This document shows positions 1-10,900 of a DNA stretch of 64,000 nucleotides, one piece after another. Made by a program: the position numbers and the translations under genes. Positions within the stretch are counted from its first letter, which is position 1. Every line of letters begins with the position of its first letter. The stretch covers positions 67,274,944-67,338,943 of the forward strand of contig OX419755.1 of the NCBI GenBank assembly GCA_948567375.1. Reading direction: 5' to 3'. The stretch comes from Lunularia cruciata. Its lineage: Eukaryota > Streptophyta > Marchantiopsida > Lunulariales > Lunulariaceae. Under the pieces are notes generated by a model, which did no database searches, was not told the origin of the DNA, and saw nothing but the letters and a program-made list of their open reading frames with translations.

Positions 1-38
1 GGAGCAAGGAGGAGCACTTTGAGCACCTAATCAAAGTC

Positions 39-1013
39 TTGCAACGCTTGGATGAGGCAAATGCATCACTCAACCCAGAGAAGTGCATTTTTGGATGTGA
101 AGAAGGTCTACTTTTGGGGCACATCATCTCCAAGGATGGAATAGCAGTTGATCTTGAGAAGGTGAGGAAAATCTCAGACCTTCCATTCCCTTCAAGCTTG
201 ACAAAGTTAAGCCAATTCTTGGGAATGGTTGGGTACTATAGGAGGTTCATCTTCTCATTTTCCAACAAGGCTTATGCATTGACCATCTACATGAAGAAGG
301 GTGTAGATTACATGGTGATTTTGGAAGACAAGGAGGCTCTCAAAGCTTTTGAGGAGCTCAAGCAATCCCTTGTTGTAGCTCCAATTCTTGCTAAACCTGA
401 TTGGAGTAAGCCTTTCATCCTCTACACTGATGCTTCTAATGTAGCTATAGGATGCACTCTTAGTCAATTAGACCAAGATGGGCATGATCATCCAATAGCT
501 TATGCTAGTAGGCAGATGGTTTCAGCAGAGAAGAACTACTCTATCACGGAGAGAGAAGGGTTGGCAGTGATCTTTGGTCTCAAGAAGTTTAGACACTACT
601 TGATTGGAGGGAAAGCCACAATTGTCACAGATCACAAGGATTTGAAGTACATCTTCAACAAGCCTAATGTTGAAGGGAGACTAGCAAGGTGGATGATACT
701 CTTGTCTGAGTATGACTACACAATTGAGGACAGGCCAGGAAAGAAACATGCAAATGCTGATTTATTATCTAGAGCCTATGATCATGATGGAGATGAGCCA
801 GTGGATAATTCCTTCCCGGATGAGGAGCTCATGACAATCTCAGTCACTCAAGAGGTTCCAATGGAGTACAAGGAGATTTTGGATTTTGTGACAAAAGGTA
901 ACTATCCAGAAGGGATGCATGCTAGGGAGAGGAAGGCCCTTGCAGCAAGATCTAGACCTTACACAATGGTGGAGGATATTCTTTTTCACCAAGGAGCAGA
1001 TGGTCTACTTTGA
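39..1013 (+). pseudogene. Ty3 pol: end of reverse transcriptase plus RNase H
   Basis: The 324-residue open segment carries the RT thumb/connection region (LGHIISKDGI, FLGMVGYYRRFI) and then RNase H. The RNase H part shows the first acidic residue in LYTDASNVAIG, the ITEREGLAVIFGLKKFRHYL helix, the TDHKDLKYIF strand and the terminal HANADLLSRAYD. It would copy the RNA genome and degrade the RNA strand during reverse transcription. The polymerase active site lies upstream of the window. The segment ends at TGA (1011-1013), after which the same frame continues into integrase. That stop is a CGA-to-TGA type change, so the original was one pol polyprotein. Confidence 0.85.
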
Positions 1014-1019
1014 AGAGCA

Positions 1020-2132
1020 GTGGGTAAGGAAGAGTCTATCCTACTCATAAAGGAGTTTCATGAAGGTTTAGTATGTGGAGGACACTTTGCAGGAAAGGTG
1101 ACTGCTTTCAAGATTCTAGATGCAAGTTACCATTGGAGAAGGATTTTCAAGGATTGTCTTGATTATTGCAAAACTTGTCATGTTTGTCAAGCTTTTGCTA
1201 GAAAGTCTACATCCACTCCACCACTTAGATCAATTCCATTGCTAGGACCTTTTGAGAAGTGGGGAATTGATTTTGTAGGTCCTCTCAATAGAACCCCAAG
1301 GAACAATCGGTACATTGTGGTAGTTACTGATTACCTTACCAAGTGGGTTGAGGCTAGACCATTGAGGGACAAGAATGAAGATGAAGTGGGTAGATTTCTT
1401 TATGAACGCATTATCACTAGGTTTGGATGCCCTTTGGAGTTGGTTTCTGATAGAGGAGGAGAGTTTACAGGAAGCATTACTACAGCCATGCTATGACATT
1501 TCTCTATCACGCATAGAGTAACTACATCCTATAAGCCAAATTCCAATGGCTTGGCAAAGAGAACCAATCAGACCTTGTGCATGATGTTGGCCAAAGATGC
1601 AGAAATAGAGGGGGCTAAACATCATTGGGACAAGAGGATTCATGCAGTTTTGTGGGAGTATAGGAAAACCATGAAGACTTCCACCGGATATTCTCCATTC
1701 CAATTGGTGTATGGTATTGAGTCTACCTTACTTATTCACTTTGATCTTCCTACCTTCCAAAGCATTCATAGGAGATTGAAGAAAGCACAAGGAAGTGATG
1801 CAGAGAAGTCAAGGAAGGATCAACTCATGGAGTTGGAAGAGGCAAGAGCAGTTGCTATGATTTGAGTGGAGCAAGCCCAAAGGAAACAAAAGGAGAGCTA
1901 TGACAAGAGGCAAGGCAAGAAGAAGGTGGAGCCTTTCAAAGAAGGTGATTGGGTAATGTTGTTTGATTCCATTCAATTCAAGAGAGTGCAAAAGAAGTTT
2001 TTGCCTAAGTACTTTGGACCTTTCATAGTAGAGAAGGTGTGGGGCAATTACACCTATGATCTCAAGGAGTTGGGAGGAAGACACTTTGATAGGATTAACC
2101 ATGATAAGTTGAAGATGTACCATAGAAGGTAG
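1020..2132 (+). pseudogene. Ty3 integrase with GPY/F module, broken by two stops
   Basis: The HHCC zinc domain is visible (GGHF...CKTCHVCQ). It is followed by the catalytic core with the first Asp (WGIDFVGPL) and second Asp (LVSDRGGEF). Two in-frame TGA codons (1494-1496 and 1863-1865) interrupt it, and the frame resumes unchanged after each. The third catalytic position, normally Glu in the G-x-x-E-R-x-N motif, reads GLAKRTNQ, so the Glu is Lys (GAG to AAG). Beyond 1866 is the C-terminal part with a GPY/F-like stretch (KYFGPFIVEKV), ending in a normal TAG at 2130-2132. The copy can encode no functional integrase. Confidence 0.85.
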
Positions 2133-2180
2133 AGAGACCTTCACTTTGAGGACAAAGTGAAAACTTAGTCCAGGGGTAAA

Positions 2181-2873
2181 TGTAACACCCATTTGTGCAT
2201 GTGTGTGGTATTGTGATATTTAGCTTGATATTACAAGTACTTAAGAGATATTATTTATATAGAGATAAAGGATGGTTCTATATTAGTCATGGTTAGCTAA
2301 AGTTAGTCATAGCTAAGATAGATGGGACCTTACTTTAGAGGAAGTAGAAAAGATAAGCACCACTATTTTGGATTTTAGTGTGTTGACTTGGTATTATTCC
2401 TAGGTGTTTGGCTTTGAGGAAAGAGTTGAGAACTCTTGGGCCCGCAAGCCTTTTTGTTTTGGATTCTTCTTTAGTCCAAGGATAGCCCATGTGAAGGAAT
2501 CCTTGACTTAGTGGTTGGGTCAAGATAAGACCACATGCTTAGGGGAATATGCCCCATGTGAATGGATATTCCTTTCTACTTTTTGACTTTACTTGACTTT
2601 TAGTCTAGTAACTTGAGTTACTACGGTAATTAGTAACTTTGGTACGTAACTATTTCACAAGTATATAAACAAGGGGTGAGGAGGTACTCATCATCCTTTC
2701 ATTTGCAACTATCTCTCTCTCATTGAGTTCTCTAGTGAGCAATGTCTTGAGTCTTGGAGTGTTAGCCTTGGAGGAGTATGATGGAGTTGGGGTTCCTTGC
2801 CTTCTTAGTCCATGGTGCGCTACCATAATAGCCATCAGAGGTTCATCTTGAGTGAGAGACAAGCCGGCTCACA
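2181..2873 (+). repeat. 3' LTR of element A
   Basis: It begins with TGTAACACCC, a typical Ty3 LTR start, directly after the purine-rich CAGGGGTAAA. It ends with CTCACA at 2873 and is 693 bp long. The TATA-like TATATAAAC near 2661 would lie in U3/R. A fragment of the same family in inverse orientation is at about 16440-16784. Confidence 0.75.
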
Positions 2874-5397
2874 GTACATCCTACAAATCAGAAGCACCGA
2901 CGAGTACTACAAGAAGACGGGGAAGAATGTGGAGATAGAATTAAGTACTCCAAAATCAAAGAAGTGAAGTCGGCAGGGCAAAGCCGAAGACAAGACGAAA
3001 CCTCAAAAGACAAGAAGAGGAAACCCGGGGCGAGGCATGGTGGTGATTGAGTCGGAAGATGAAGACTCGGAAGGTGACACCGAGTGCAAGACCAAAGACT
3101 CAGAACACAAGGAGGAGCCCGAGCTAATGCTACAGAGTGGAGATACGAGTAGCGACAGTGATGAAGGAGGAGAAATGACATCGAGGCCAGCTGCTATAGA
3201 GGAGGAAGAAGAAGTGCAGGTAGAGACCGAGGCCGAGGACAACATGAAGTTGGAAGATGAGGTACCCGAGACCGATGAGAAGAAGATCGCAATTTAGAGG
3301 GGAGTCCGCTCGAGACGTAAGGCGAAGTGCGATGCAGGTCCAAGTAACGTGAAAGAAGAAGTGAATGAAAGCTCAAGAAGCGAGGCATCCGTTCTGATAC
3401 GAAGACAATAGAGAAGAAGGCAAGTATTGGATGAACACGAAGTATGAAGAGAAGTTGCTACACAAGAGGAGGTAGTAGCAAGCAATGGAGTCGAGTATCT
3501 ACGGGAGGTGGTGTGTCCTTTGTTGGTGAAGTTAGAACACAAGAAGAAGGAAATGCAATCAAAGTGTCTGGAGGTGAAGACGGTGTTGTAGGTCTTAGCG
3601 CGGTTAGAAGAAGAGAACTTGGAGTTGAAGAAAGTCATAACCTAAGGAGAGGAGGAAAGTGAAGTACTGCGAGCGGAGGCAGTAGTGAGGACTTAGGTAA
3701 TTGAAGACTTGAAGAGAGAAGTGAGATATCGAGAAGAGCTTGTTAAGAAGAGCGACATAGCACGGGAAAGGCAAGTAGCAGAATATGAGATCTTGAAGTA
3801 GCAGTTTGTTGATTCAAGAGTAGAACTTATCCATGCTATGGCGAAGGACCAAGAGCTCGATAGGGTGATGGAGAGTGTCGAGGAGAAGAAGCAACTCTAG
3901 CAAAGAGAGTTAGCAACACGATATAGGGAAGAAGAGAGATTACGAGAGTTACTTTGTAATCAGGAGGAGAAGGTTGTACAGAAGGAGAAGGAGAAGGAAA
4001 CGGTGAAAGCCGAGTTCAAAGCGGAGTTGGCAATGTACAAGGAGGATTGGCTTGCAGATCAAGAGCAAGAAAGGAAGATGCAATTGGAGCCGTTGAAGGA
4101 GATAGTCCTCAAAATGAATGCGAGGTTGAATACAGAGGCCAGTGTTTGAATTGAAGAAATGCGGCTGCACGAGTTGAAGTTGTTGGTGCAGGAGACAAGG
4201 CGAAGACAGGCAAAAGATACCAATTTGAACGTGCTGCTGATAAGTCTCCGGACTTGTGTAGATAGGAAAATCTTAGAGGTAGAAGACAATATTTTGATTA
4301 GATCAGACTTAGTGAAATTGGAGATAAAAAAACTTCGGAAAGATGTTAGAGCCAAACCTGAAGTAGATAACATAGGAGTGTAGATGTCTTCAAAGTTACC
4401 CTCGGAGACATTAGAGAAGAGTGGGTCGAAAGATGAAGGTTTAGAAGGGCTACCCACTTGTGGAATTTCAGATCAGAAAGAGAATTGTTGGATCTAGTAG
4501 AAGAAGTAGAAGATATGAAACCCAAAGATAGAGTAGTAGGAAGTAAATTTACTTTGGGTTTGGGTTTAAAAGCCGATGACGAAGTAGACATCGGATTGGA
4601 TTAGTAAAAGAGGCAAATATGAAGAGGCAGATATGAAAAGGTGCATTGTCATTTTGGATCTACAGGTTAGAAGAGTTGTTGTAGAACTGTATAGTTGTTA
4701 AAACTGTCGATTGCTTCACTACTTAAGAGTGGCATTTGCAGAGAAATGTTGTTCAATGCTCATAATTTTTGAGAATAGATAAAGTGAAGTGTTGTGAAGC
4801 AATGCTCGTCGCTTGAGCTTGATTATGAGTATCAACATTGTACTTGTATTTGTGAGTGTTTGAAGAAATTTGAAGTGCAAGTCAATGTGCTTGTTGGATG
4901 TTGGATTCCATAGCCTTGATCTTCATTCTGTCTGTTTGATCCTGAGTGAAGTGCAATCGAAGCAATGCCTTGACAGATCTGAGAGGAATTGTAGTGTTGG
5001 TAGTATTCTGCATTTATGAGTGTAGTGCGAGGTTGATGTGAAGCAATTTTGATCGAGGAAGTTGTGCCTTCAGTGGAAAGGTGGAACACAATTCTGAGGC
5101 AAAGTCATTTTGCAGTGAAGTGCCGTTTTTGGGGGAGCCAGAATCATCACAATCAAGATTGTTTGGAAAGATTTGTTGGAATTGTGATTAAGATGTGTTA
5201 ATTCGTGACAAGACTGCGAATCAGTGCTTGTTACTCTCTTCTGGGTGTGGTTTCTACATGAGAGATTAAAGACGCAACCAAGAAGAACTGCAAGTGTTTC
5301 TTTAACTTTGCATTTGACCAATTTTGACTCGTATCTCTGTGGGAACGAAATTTACTTACCCGATTAATGCAAAAGTGATATTTGCCGGGTTGTCACA
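2874..5397 (+). mobile_element. CC element copy A, 5'-truncated
   Basis: The sequence matches the complete copy at 49535-53297 from the middle of its coding region to its right terminus (GGGTTGTCACA, ending at 5397). Its left part is missing because element A's LTR ends at 2873. The right flank continues directly into the gag of a DNMT-type Ty3 copy, so this copy was inserted into that gag. The non-coding tail at about 4610-5397 is shared by all three copies. Confidence 0.75.
3037..4605 (+). pseudogene. Acidic coiled-coil protein of CC element, many stops
   Basis: An acidic stretch starts at MVVIESEDEDSEGD and is followed by long heptad-rich, Lys/Glu-rich segments such as LARLEEENLELKK. It aligns throughout with the better-preserved copy at 50930-52510. 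Numerous in-frame stops (for example at 3295, 3409, 3586 and 3898) make it a pseudogene; several are TAG where the sister copy has CAG. I do not recognise the protein family. It looks like a structural or filament-forming protein with no enzymatic motif. Confidence 0.6.
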
Positions 5398-5845
5398 CCT
5401 TCCATGCCATGCAGGGCGTAAACAATGTCGAGTTTTGCATCTACTACATATAACAACAACTATCAAACTCTTGGATGAAGTCATCCAACTCAATGTTACC
5501 CACTATACTAGAGTAAAGCCTAGGGCCTTTGGAGGCTCCATGTATCTTGTCCATGTCCCACAACAACGGTACGGATATGCCAAGTGCAATCTCAACTAAA
5601 TCAGCTCTTGTTTCAAACTCCAACTTAGAATCAATCTCCTCCCTCATTGGGAACTGAGATACATGCTGATATTGAGCACCACTCTGAGTAAACCCATTAC
5701 GTATTGTAGGGCTAACTCCTCTAGAATCCCCAAAGAACTCCGTCATGACAAAGTTATCGCAACTACAACCGCAAACTAGAACCACCAAATCCAACCACAA
5801 ACCGCAACCGCAAGTACCCCACCACCAAGTGCCAACACCAACCAA
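5398..5845 (-). pseudogene. gag N-terminus, DNMT-type Ty3 copy 1
   Basis: The likely start is the Met in VMTEFFGDSRGVSP at about 5746, because homology to the main copy is strongest from there. The protein continues through LELDD-type text (IELDDFIQEFDS) until the CC element junction. In this copy the reading frame is continuous where the main copy has a one-base frameshift near 24720. The upstream Trp/Cys/Gly-rich residues come from the low-complexity leader and are probably not translated. Confidence 0.6.
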
Positions 5846-6160
5846 GCACCACCAAGTGCCAAAACTAATGGAATACTACCCACTAATGTAACTCTAACTA
5901 AGACAACTACACTAGGAGCAATGGCGACCTGTAACCTTCCATCACAATGCGCATTTTCACGGTCTACAAGTCATCACTTCCTGCCTCACCGGAGAGAAAT
6001 AAAGATAGTCTGACTAGTTATCACTCCAACCTCACTACCAAGAGTACACTAGAGCACCAACATACAAACACGGTGCACAAACAAGAAGCAAAGAATGGAG
6101 GGGGTCCAATCACAAGAATGCTAAAGGAAAACCCTTCATCTCATAAATCAACACGGGACT

Positions 6161-6173
6161 AACTCTGTCACCA
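6161..6173 (-). other. Primer binding site of DNMT-type copy 1
   Basis: On the minus strand it reads TGGTGACAGAGTT, two bases after the CA end of the LTR. It resembles the initiator-Met tRNA primer site TGGTATCAGAGC and matches the equivalent site of the main copy at 25321-25333. Confidence 0.5.
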
Positions 6174-6175
6174 TT

Positions 6176-7098
6176 TGGCATTTGACATAATTGGAGTACC
6201 TATCTACTTCTTGAGCTACAAGGATCATTGAGGATTGGATCAAAGTTCTTCTCACCAAAATTTGACTTAAATCCTTCACAAAATTTGACATAAATCTGAT
6301 GTAAAATCTGACAAAAATCCCTAAAAATGGTTGACCACTAACTCTTCACTTGAGCCAAATTGGAAAATTTGGTTTCATCCAATCTCTAATTCATGAGGAT
6401 ATGCTCCCAACTCCAACTCCAATTTTAGTTTCTGAGCTCAACTTGCAACAAATTGGTCATGAGCTCAAAATCATAGCTATTGCTTGAAAATTACTTCTCC
6501 TTGGCTCCAAAGTTTACCAGCGCTTCCGCATACACACTCTCTCAGGGAAATATGAACTACTAGTTTGAGACACCATGATCCACCAAGGTTGGAGATACCA
6601 CCAACACTCATAGTTCTTGCACCCAATTTCCCCTTGACTCACTTCTCTGATGTAATCAGATCGTTTACAACTCAAATCAATGAAACTCAGATCAATACTT
6701 GATTTGATCCTCAACAACTTGCCAACAACAAGGCACTGATTACAATCAAGCCACACCTACTCTAACTAAGAGACTCCATATGATGCTTGTCGGCTTTCTG
6801 TCCACTCTAACCAAGAACTCAAAGGCTCAACATCAAAGAAGTGAGCTCTCTAGAGTTGCACTTCTAGGGTATACTCCTTATTTTGACCTAGGTCTCATCC
6901 CAATGATCTTGCTGATGGCACACCCGATGGTGTGGACGGTGCAAGTGACGGTGGGTTCCACCATGAAGTCAGTACTCTAAACACAAAATTTGACCGTCAA
7001 AAAGTAGTCTATGAGTAACTACCAAAATGCCTCTAACTACTATCATTGGAACTCCAATGTCCAAGCAATCTAGATGTGACATTACAAATAGCGTGACA
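6176..7098 (-). repeat. 5' LTR of DNMT-type copy 1
   Basis: It starts (minus strand) with TGTCAC at 7098 and ends with CA at 6176. It is shorter (923 bp) than the LTR of the main copy because it lacks the roughly 400-bp tRNA-like segment seen at about 25380-25760. Confidence 0.7.
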
Positions 7099-7099
7099 A

Positions 7100-7400
7100 A
7101 AGCCATGCAATTGGCTGAGCGCTTTGATTCCTTGGTTGCGACAACTTGGTCTTGACCTTGACCTACACAAAGCCTACCGGTACACTATGCATGGGTGGAG
7201 GAATCGGCACCAATGGAGATTGATGCTATCCAACAAAGACTACTTGGTACAATAGATAGAGAAGATTATGACAAAATAGTGATTTTTTTATTGTCACCAA
7301 GTTAGACATTGCATTGCTGAATGTCCACTTAGGAATGGGCAACCTCAACAAGTCATCGAGATGGAGTTTGTGGAGAAAAATGATCAAGGAAACAAATAAT
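7100..7400 (+). pseudogene. gag remnant with CCHC zinc knuckle (element C)
   Basis: A fragment reading PMEIDAIQQR is followed at about 7285-7330 by YCHQVRHCIAECPLRNGQ, which is a CCHC knuckle whose first Cys has been lost. Stops and frame changes break it. The capsid part of gag is missing. Confidence 0.5.
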
Positions 7401-7529
7401 CCTAGTAGGAGATTTTGTGCCGCCTATTGGGAAATTAATTAGTTCCAATGGGATTGAAGGCTTGACCTATGCAAGTTTGCTTCACTTGCAAGGTACAATA
7501 TCTAATGTGGGATTTTGGTTGATTCTAGA

Positions 7530-7775
7530 AGTTCATAGAATTTTATGTCTATGCAAGTAGCAAAGGAAATGGGTATTCCTATTAAACAATTAATTGGAAG
7601 TAGATTGATGATGGCGGATGGTAGAAAGGATTCCGCATTCTGTACCTCGCATCCTGTTACCTTCAAGATTAGGAAGGAGTATTTGGAGTCTATGAGGTTT
7701 GTAGTGGCACCTCTACACTATGATGTCAGTCTAGGACTATCTTGGCTTGAACGTCATAAGGTTCAATTTGATTAG
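7530..7775 (+). pseudogene. Retropepsin-like protease remnant (element C)
   Basis: The active-site triplet region reads LVDSRSS in place of the usual D-S/T-G-A/S, followed by a stop. The open segment then carries the flap and C-terminal core, including GLSWLERHKVQFD, the typical Ty3 ending. The Gly after the catalytic Asp-Ser is replaced by Arg, so the protease is probably inactive even apart from the stops. Confidence 0.6.
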
Positions 7776-8130
7776 AACTGACAATAAATTCAAGTACAAC
7801 ACCAAGGTAAGAATTGCAGATTAGGTTGTTTGGCACCTTTGAGTAAGACACCTAAGAATAGTCAGTCCCTGGATGGAAAGTTTTTCATGAAGGTAGCCAT
7901 AGAGCAAGCCTTGAAGGGAGATGAGTCCCAAGATAGGAAGTCTGCTAGGAAAGCAGCCATGGAGCAAGCTTTGAAGAAATATGAATCCCTAGATGGGAAG
8001 TTTGTTATTGAAGCAACCATAGAGCAAGCTTTGGAGGAAGATAAGTCTGTTTTTTTTATGTTGTGGATCAAGCCAATTGCACAAGGAAAATCTGAGGAGG
8101 GCCAAGAGCAATGGTTGATCAGATCAAGCA

Positions 8131-9000
8131 ATGGTTGATCAGATAGTTCAAGAGTTTGCGGACGTGTTTCTAGATGATCTGCCAAAGGGATTACCCTCCG
8201 ATCGTGGTATGCCCTTCAAGATTGAGTTATTGCCAAGGAGTACTCTAGTGAGTAGACCAATCTATTGGCTCTCACCAAAGGAGTTGGAGGAGTTGCAAAC
8301 AACAGTTATGGAGTTGTTGGAGAAGGACTTCATACGACAAAGTACCTCTCCTTGGGGAACAATTGTACTATTTGTTCCAAAGAAAGATAGAAGACTTTGT
8401 TTTTGTATGGATTACCATGGGCTCAATAAGCAAACAATGAAGAATGCATATCCCTTGCCTCGGAGTGATGACTTGCTTGATCAATTGAGTGGAGCATGAT
8501 ACTTTTCCAAGTTAGATCTTTGCAATGGCTATTGGAAAATCCCCATCAATAGGGAGGATGTGCAAAAGATTACCTTTTACACAAGGTATGGGCATTTTGA
8601 GTGGAGAGTTCTACCTTTTGGGCTCACTAATGCTCCAACGATCATCATGGATCAGATGCATTGGGTGTTGGATGGACTATTGGATTGATACATGGTGGTG
8701 TTCTTGAATGATATCTTAATCTATAGCAAGATAGAGGCAAAACACATGAATCCTTTGCGAGAAGTCCTAAGATGACTACAACAATGGAAATTTTATTGCA
8801 AGAAGGTGAAGTGTGTCTTTTGGCAGAAGGAAGTTACCTTCTTGATCATAAAATCTCATTAGAGGAGATCAAGATCGAAGAGGAGAAAATCAAGGTCATT
8901 ATTGATTGGCCTACTCCAAAGGATGCTATAGAAGTACGGGCATTTAATGGATTGGCCAATTTTACCGACGGTTCATCCATTATTATGCTCATGTAGCTAC
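8131..9000 (+). pseudogene. Reverse transcriptase (element C), active-site Asp lost
   Basis: It shows the N-terminal [15 protein letters not shown], then [30 protein letters not shown] and LPFGLTNAP, in the usual Ty3 order. The catalytic box, normally F/Y-x-D-D, reads FLNDILIYS at about 8701-8730, so the first Asp is Asn. In-frame stops lie at 8497-8499 and 8686-8688, and there is a frame change near 8960. Confidence 0.8.
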
Positions 9001-9072
9001 ACCATTGACTGACCTCTTGGGAAAAACTTAAGCTTCCAATGGACCACCAAGCATGAAGAAGCATTCCAAAAG

Positions 9073-9480
9073 TTGAAACATATGGTGTCTTCAAGACCCA
9101 TTCTTCAACCATATGATCCTCAACTACCTTTTGTGGTTGACTTTGATGCTTCTAACTTTGCAATTGGAGCCATGTTGCAACAAGAATTCCAAAATAGACT
9201 ACATCCTATTTTCTTTGTGTCTTGCCGAGTAAATATGACTAAAAGAAATTACTCTGTTGGAGATTGGGAACAACTTGCAATATTATATGACACCAAGGTA
9301 TGGAGGCATTATCTCTTGGGGAAACAAAGGATATTGCAAATTGATCACAAACCATTGTTGCAAATCTGACACTTGGAACACATGAAGAGTTGACATTATC
9401 AATGGGAGGAGCAACTCCAATTTTTTGACATCAAAGTTGAGTACAAACCAGGTTGGTTCCATGTCATCCATGATGCTCTA
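9073..9480 (+). pseudogene. RNase H (element C)
   Basis: The segment holds VVDFDASNFAIGAMLQQ, then KRNYSVGDWEQLAILYD, the WRHYLLGKQ helix and IDHKPLLQI, ending near HVIHDALAQQ. This is the standard Ty3 RNase H order. Two stops follow the HKPL strand (about 9367 and 9390). Confidence 0.75.
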
Positions 9481-9499
9481 GCACAACAACCTGATTTGA

Positions 9500-10480
9500 G
9501 GTCACTTCCTCTCATCACGGTAGCAATTACAATGGTTTCAATTGACTCCAAGGTCCAAAATGAGTTTTGGTCAGCTCTACAACAAGATCCCTTCTTCCAA
9601 ATGGTACATGGTCATCTTACAACATGCAACAAGGAATACAACACCTTCTCCTTCAAGGAAGGTCTTTTATTCCATGAAGACCGGACCTATAATCCAGCCA
9701 AAGGTGATCTTTGACTTGTGTGCCTTCAAGAAGCCCATGATTTACCAATAGCTGGTCACATGGAGACGGAAAAGACCTTGGGTACCCTCCAACACCAATG
9801 GTGGTGGCCCAACATGGCATGAGATGTTTGGGAGTTTGTATGATCATGTGAGAGTTGCCAACACAACAAGGCAAATAACCAAAAACCAAGTAGACTCCTT
9901 CAACCACTCCCCATTCTATATACTCATTGGGAACATGTGAGCTTAGATCTCATCATCTCCTTGCCCAAGACAAAGCAAGTTCATACAACAATTGTGGTGT
10001 TTGTGGATAAGCTTAGTAAGCAAATCTATTTGGCACCAACGGTTGATATTGTGGATGCTCCAACCTTGGCACAAACCTACTTAGACAATATATTCAAGCA
10101 TCATGGGATGTTGTGTATACTCATCTCCAACCAGGATACTTGCTTCACTGGAAAGTTTTGGCAAGCATTCTTCTAGATACTCGATACTAAGCTTGCTTTG
10201 TCTACCACCTATCATCCTCAAACTGATGGACCAATTGAACTTGCAAATTGCACCTTGGAAGATATCCTTTGTGCCTTTGTCAACATTCACCATATCAATT
10301 GGGATGAATGCTTGTAGTTGCAGAGTTTGCATACAGGCAAGCACCAGATTCTCTCCTTTCTTTCTCAATTTTGGCCAAGATCCACTTGTTCTAGATTCCC
10401 TTCTTTCACCTCCTCCGTCTCATGTCCCTCATACTTCCACCTTCTTGACCACCATCTCCCAATCCCTCCAACAAGCCAAA
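9500..10480 (+). pseudogene. Integrase (element C), broken
   Basis: The zinc domain (GHMETEKTLGTLQHQWWWPNM, then CESCQHNKAN) is followed by the core. The first Asp is in HVSLDLIISLP, the second catalytic position reads SNQDTCF in place of S-D-x-D, and the Glu region reads TDGPIELANC. Several stops are present (about 9713, 9820, 9838, 10175 and 10316). The sequence continues as a C-terminal piece (FGQDPLV, SPPPSHVPHTSTF, LQQAKSYL) up to about 10480. The GPY/F and chromodomain found in the sister relic are missing here, having been replaced by LTR sequence. Confidence 0.75.
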
Positions 10481-10489
10481 TCTTATCTC

Positions 10490-10900
10490 CTTGTTGTGCT
10501 AGAAGGAAGCTTCTAGAAGCTTCCAACCAGCTTAGCTTGCATGCCAAGTAAGTGGCTTCAGGAAGGAAGCTTCTTGAGAAGCTTCCCAGTTAACTTGGCT
10601 TCACTCCAAGAAAGTGGCTCAAGAAAGCTTCTTGAGAAGCTTCTCAAGGGCCTTGTATGCTCCCTATAAATACAAGAGCCAAAGCTCATGCTAGGCATTC
10701 GGATTTTTCCCTCATTCAAGTGTCTCAATGTGAGCTTCCATTCTCCTATTTCTCTCCTTGATCATGGACTTTTACAACTAGGCTTCCTTATTCCTTACAC
10801 AAGACTTCCTTCCTACAAAAGTTCACTTACAAGACTCACTCAAGAAATCTGGATAAGGATTGTATAGATCTTGAGGCATTCTGATAGTGAATTAACTTTC
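10490..10900 (+). repeat. LTR-like sequence of element C with TATA box
   Basis: The region is full of short inverted AAGCTTC/GAAGCTT motifs (GAAGCTTCTTGAGAAGCTTC and variants), with a TATA box CTATAAATA at about 10663. A related stretch lies inverted at 48430-48830, beyond the chromodomain end of the sister element. That supports reading it as the family LTR. The exact ends are not clear. Confidence 0.55.

Larger units (their letters stand above)
1..2873 (+). mobile_element. Ty3-type LTR retrotransposon, 3' half (element A)
   Basis: The window opens inside the reverse transcriptase of a Ty3-type element. Reading rightwards come the RT end and connection, RNase H, integrase, a short purine-rich tract (2171-2180) and the 3' LTR at 2181-2873. 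The 5' half lies outside the window. The LTR ends in CA at 2873, where the sequence switches abruptly to the interior of a CC element (homologous to the copy at 49535-53297, from about 50772). This element therefore appears to have inserted into that copy. The left target duplication is off the window, so this order of events is inferred. Confidence 0.85.
5398..7098 (-). mobile_element. DNMT-type Ty3 element, copy 1: 5' LTR and start of gag
   Basis: On the minus strand this holds an LTR (6176-7098), a primer binding site (6161-6173) and about 500 bp of leader and gag matching the main element at 24590-25335. It is cut at 5397 by CC element copy A. Its 5' end at 7098 joins directly to the gag region of element C, so it probably inserted there. 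None of its pol is in the window, so whether this copy also carried the methyltransferase is unknown. Confidence 0.75.
7099..10900 (+). mobile_element. Chromovirus-like Ty3 relic (element C)
   Basis: A heavily mutated plus-strand copy: gag remnant with a CCHC knuckle, protease, RT, RNase H, integrase and then LTR-like sequence with a TATA box. The 5' LTR and most of gag are absent; the left end is the DNMT-type LTR at 7098. It belongs to the same family as the minus-strand relic at 48430-54614. There the integrase C-terminus is preserved and followed by a chromodomain-like stretch. Confidence 0.75.

Noticed and set aside
4059-4591. Minus-strand open frames in the CC element copy A tail
   Set aside because: Opposite-strand shadows of the coiled-coil pseudogene, which aligns with the other copies on the plus strand.
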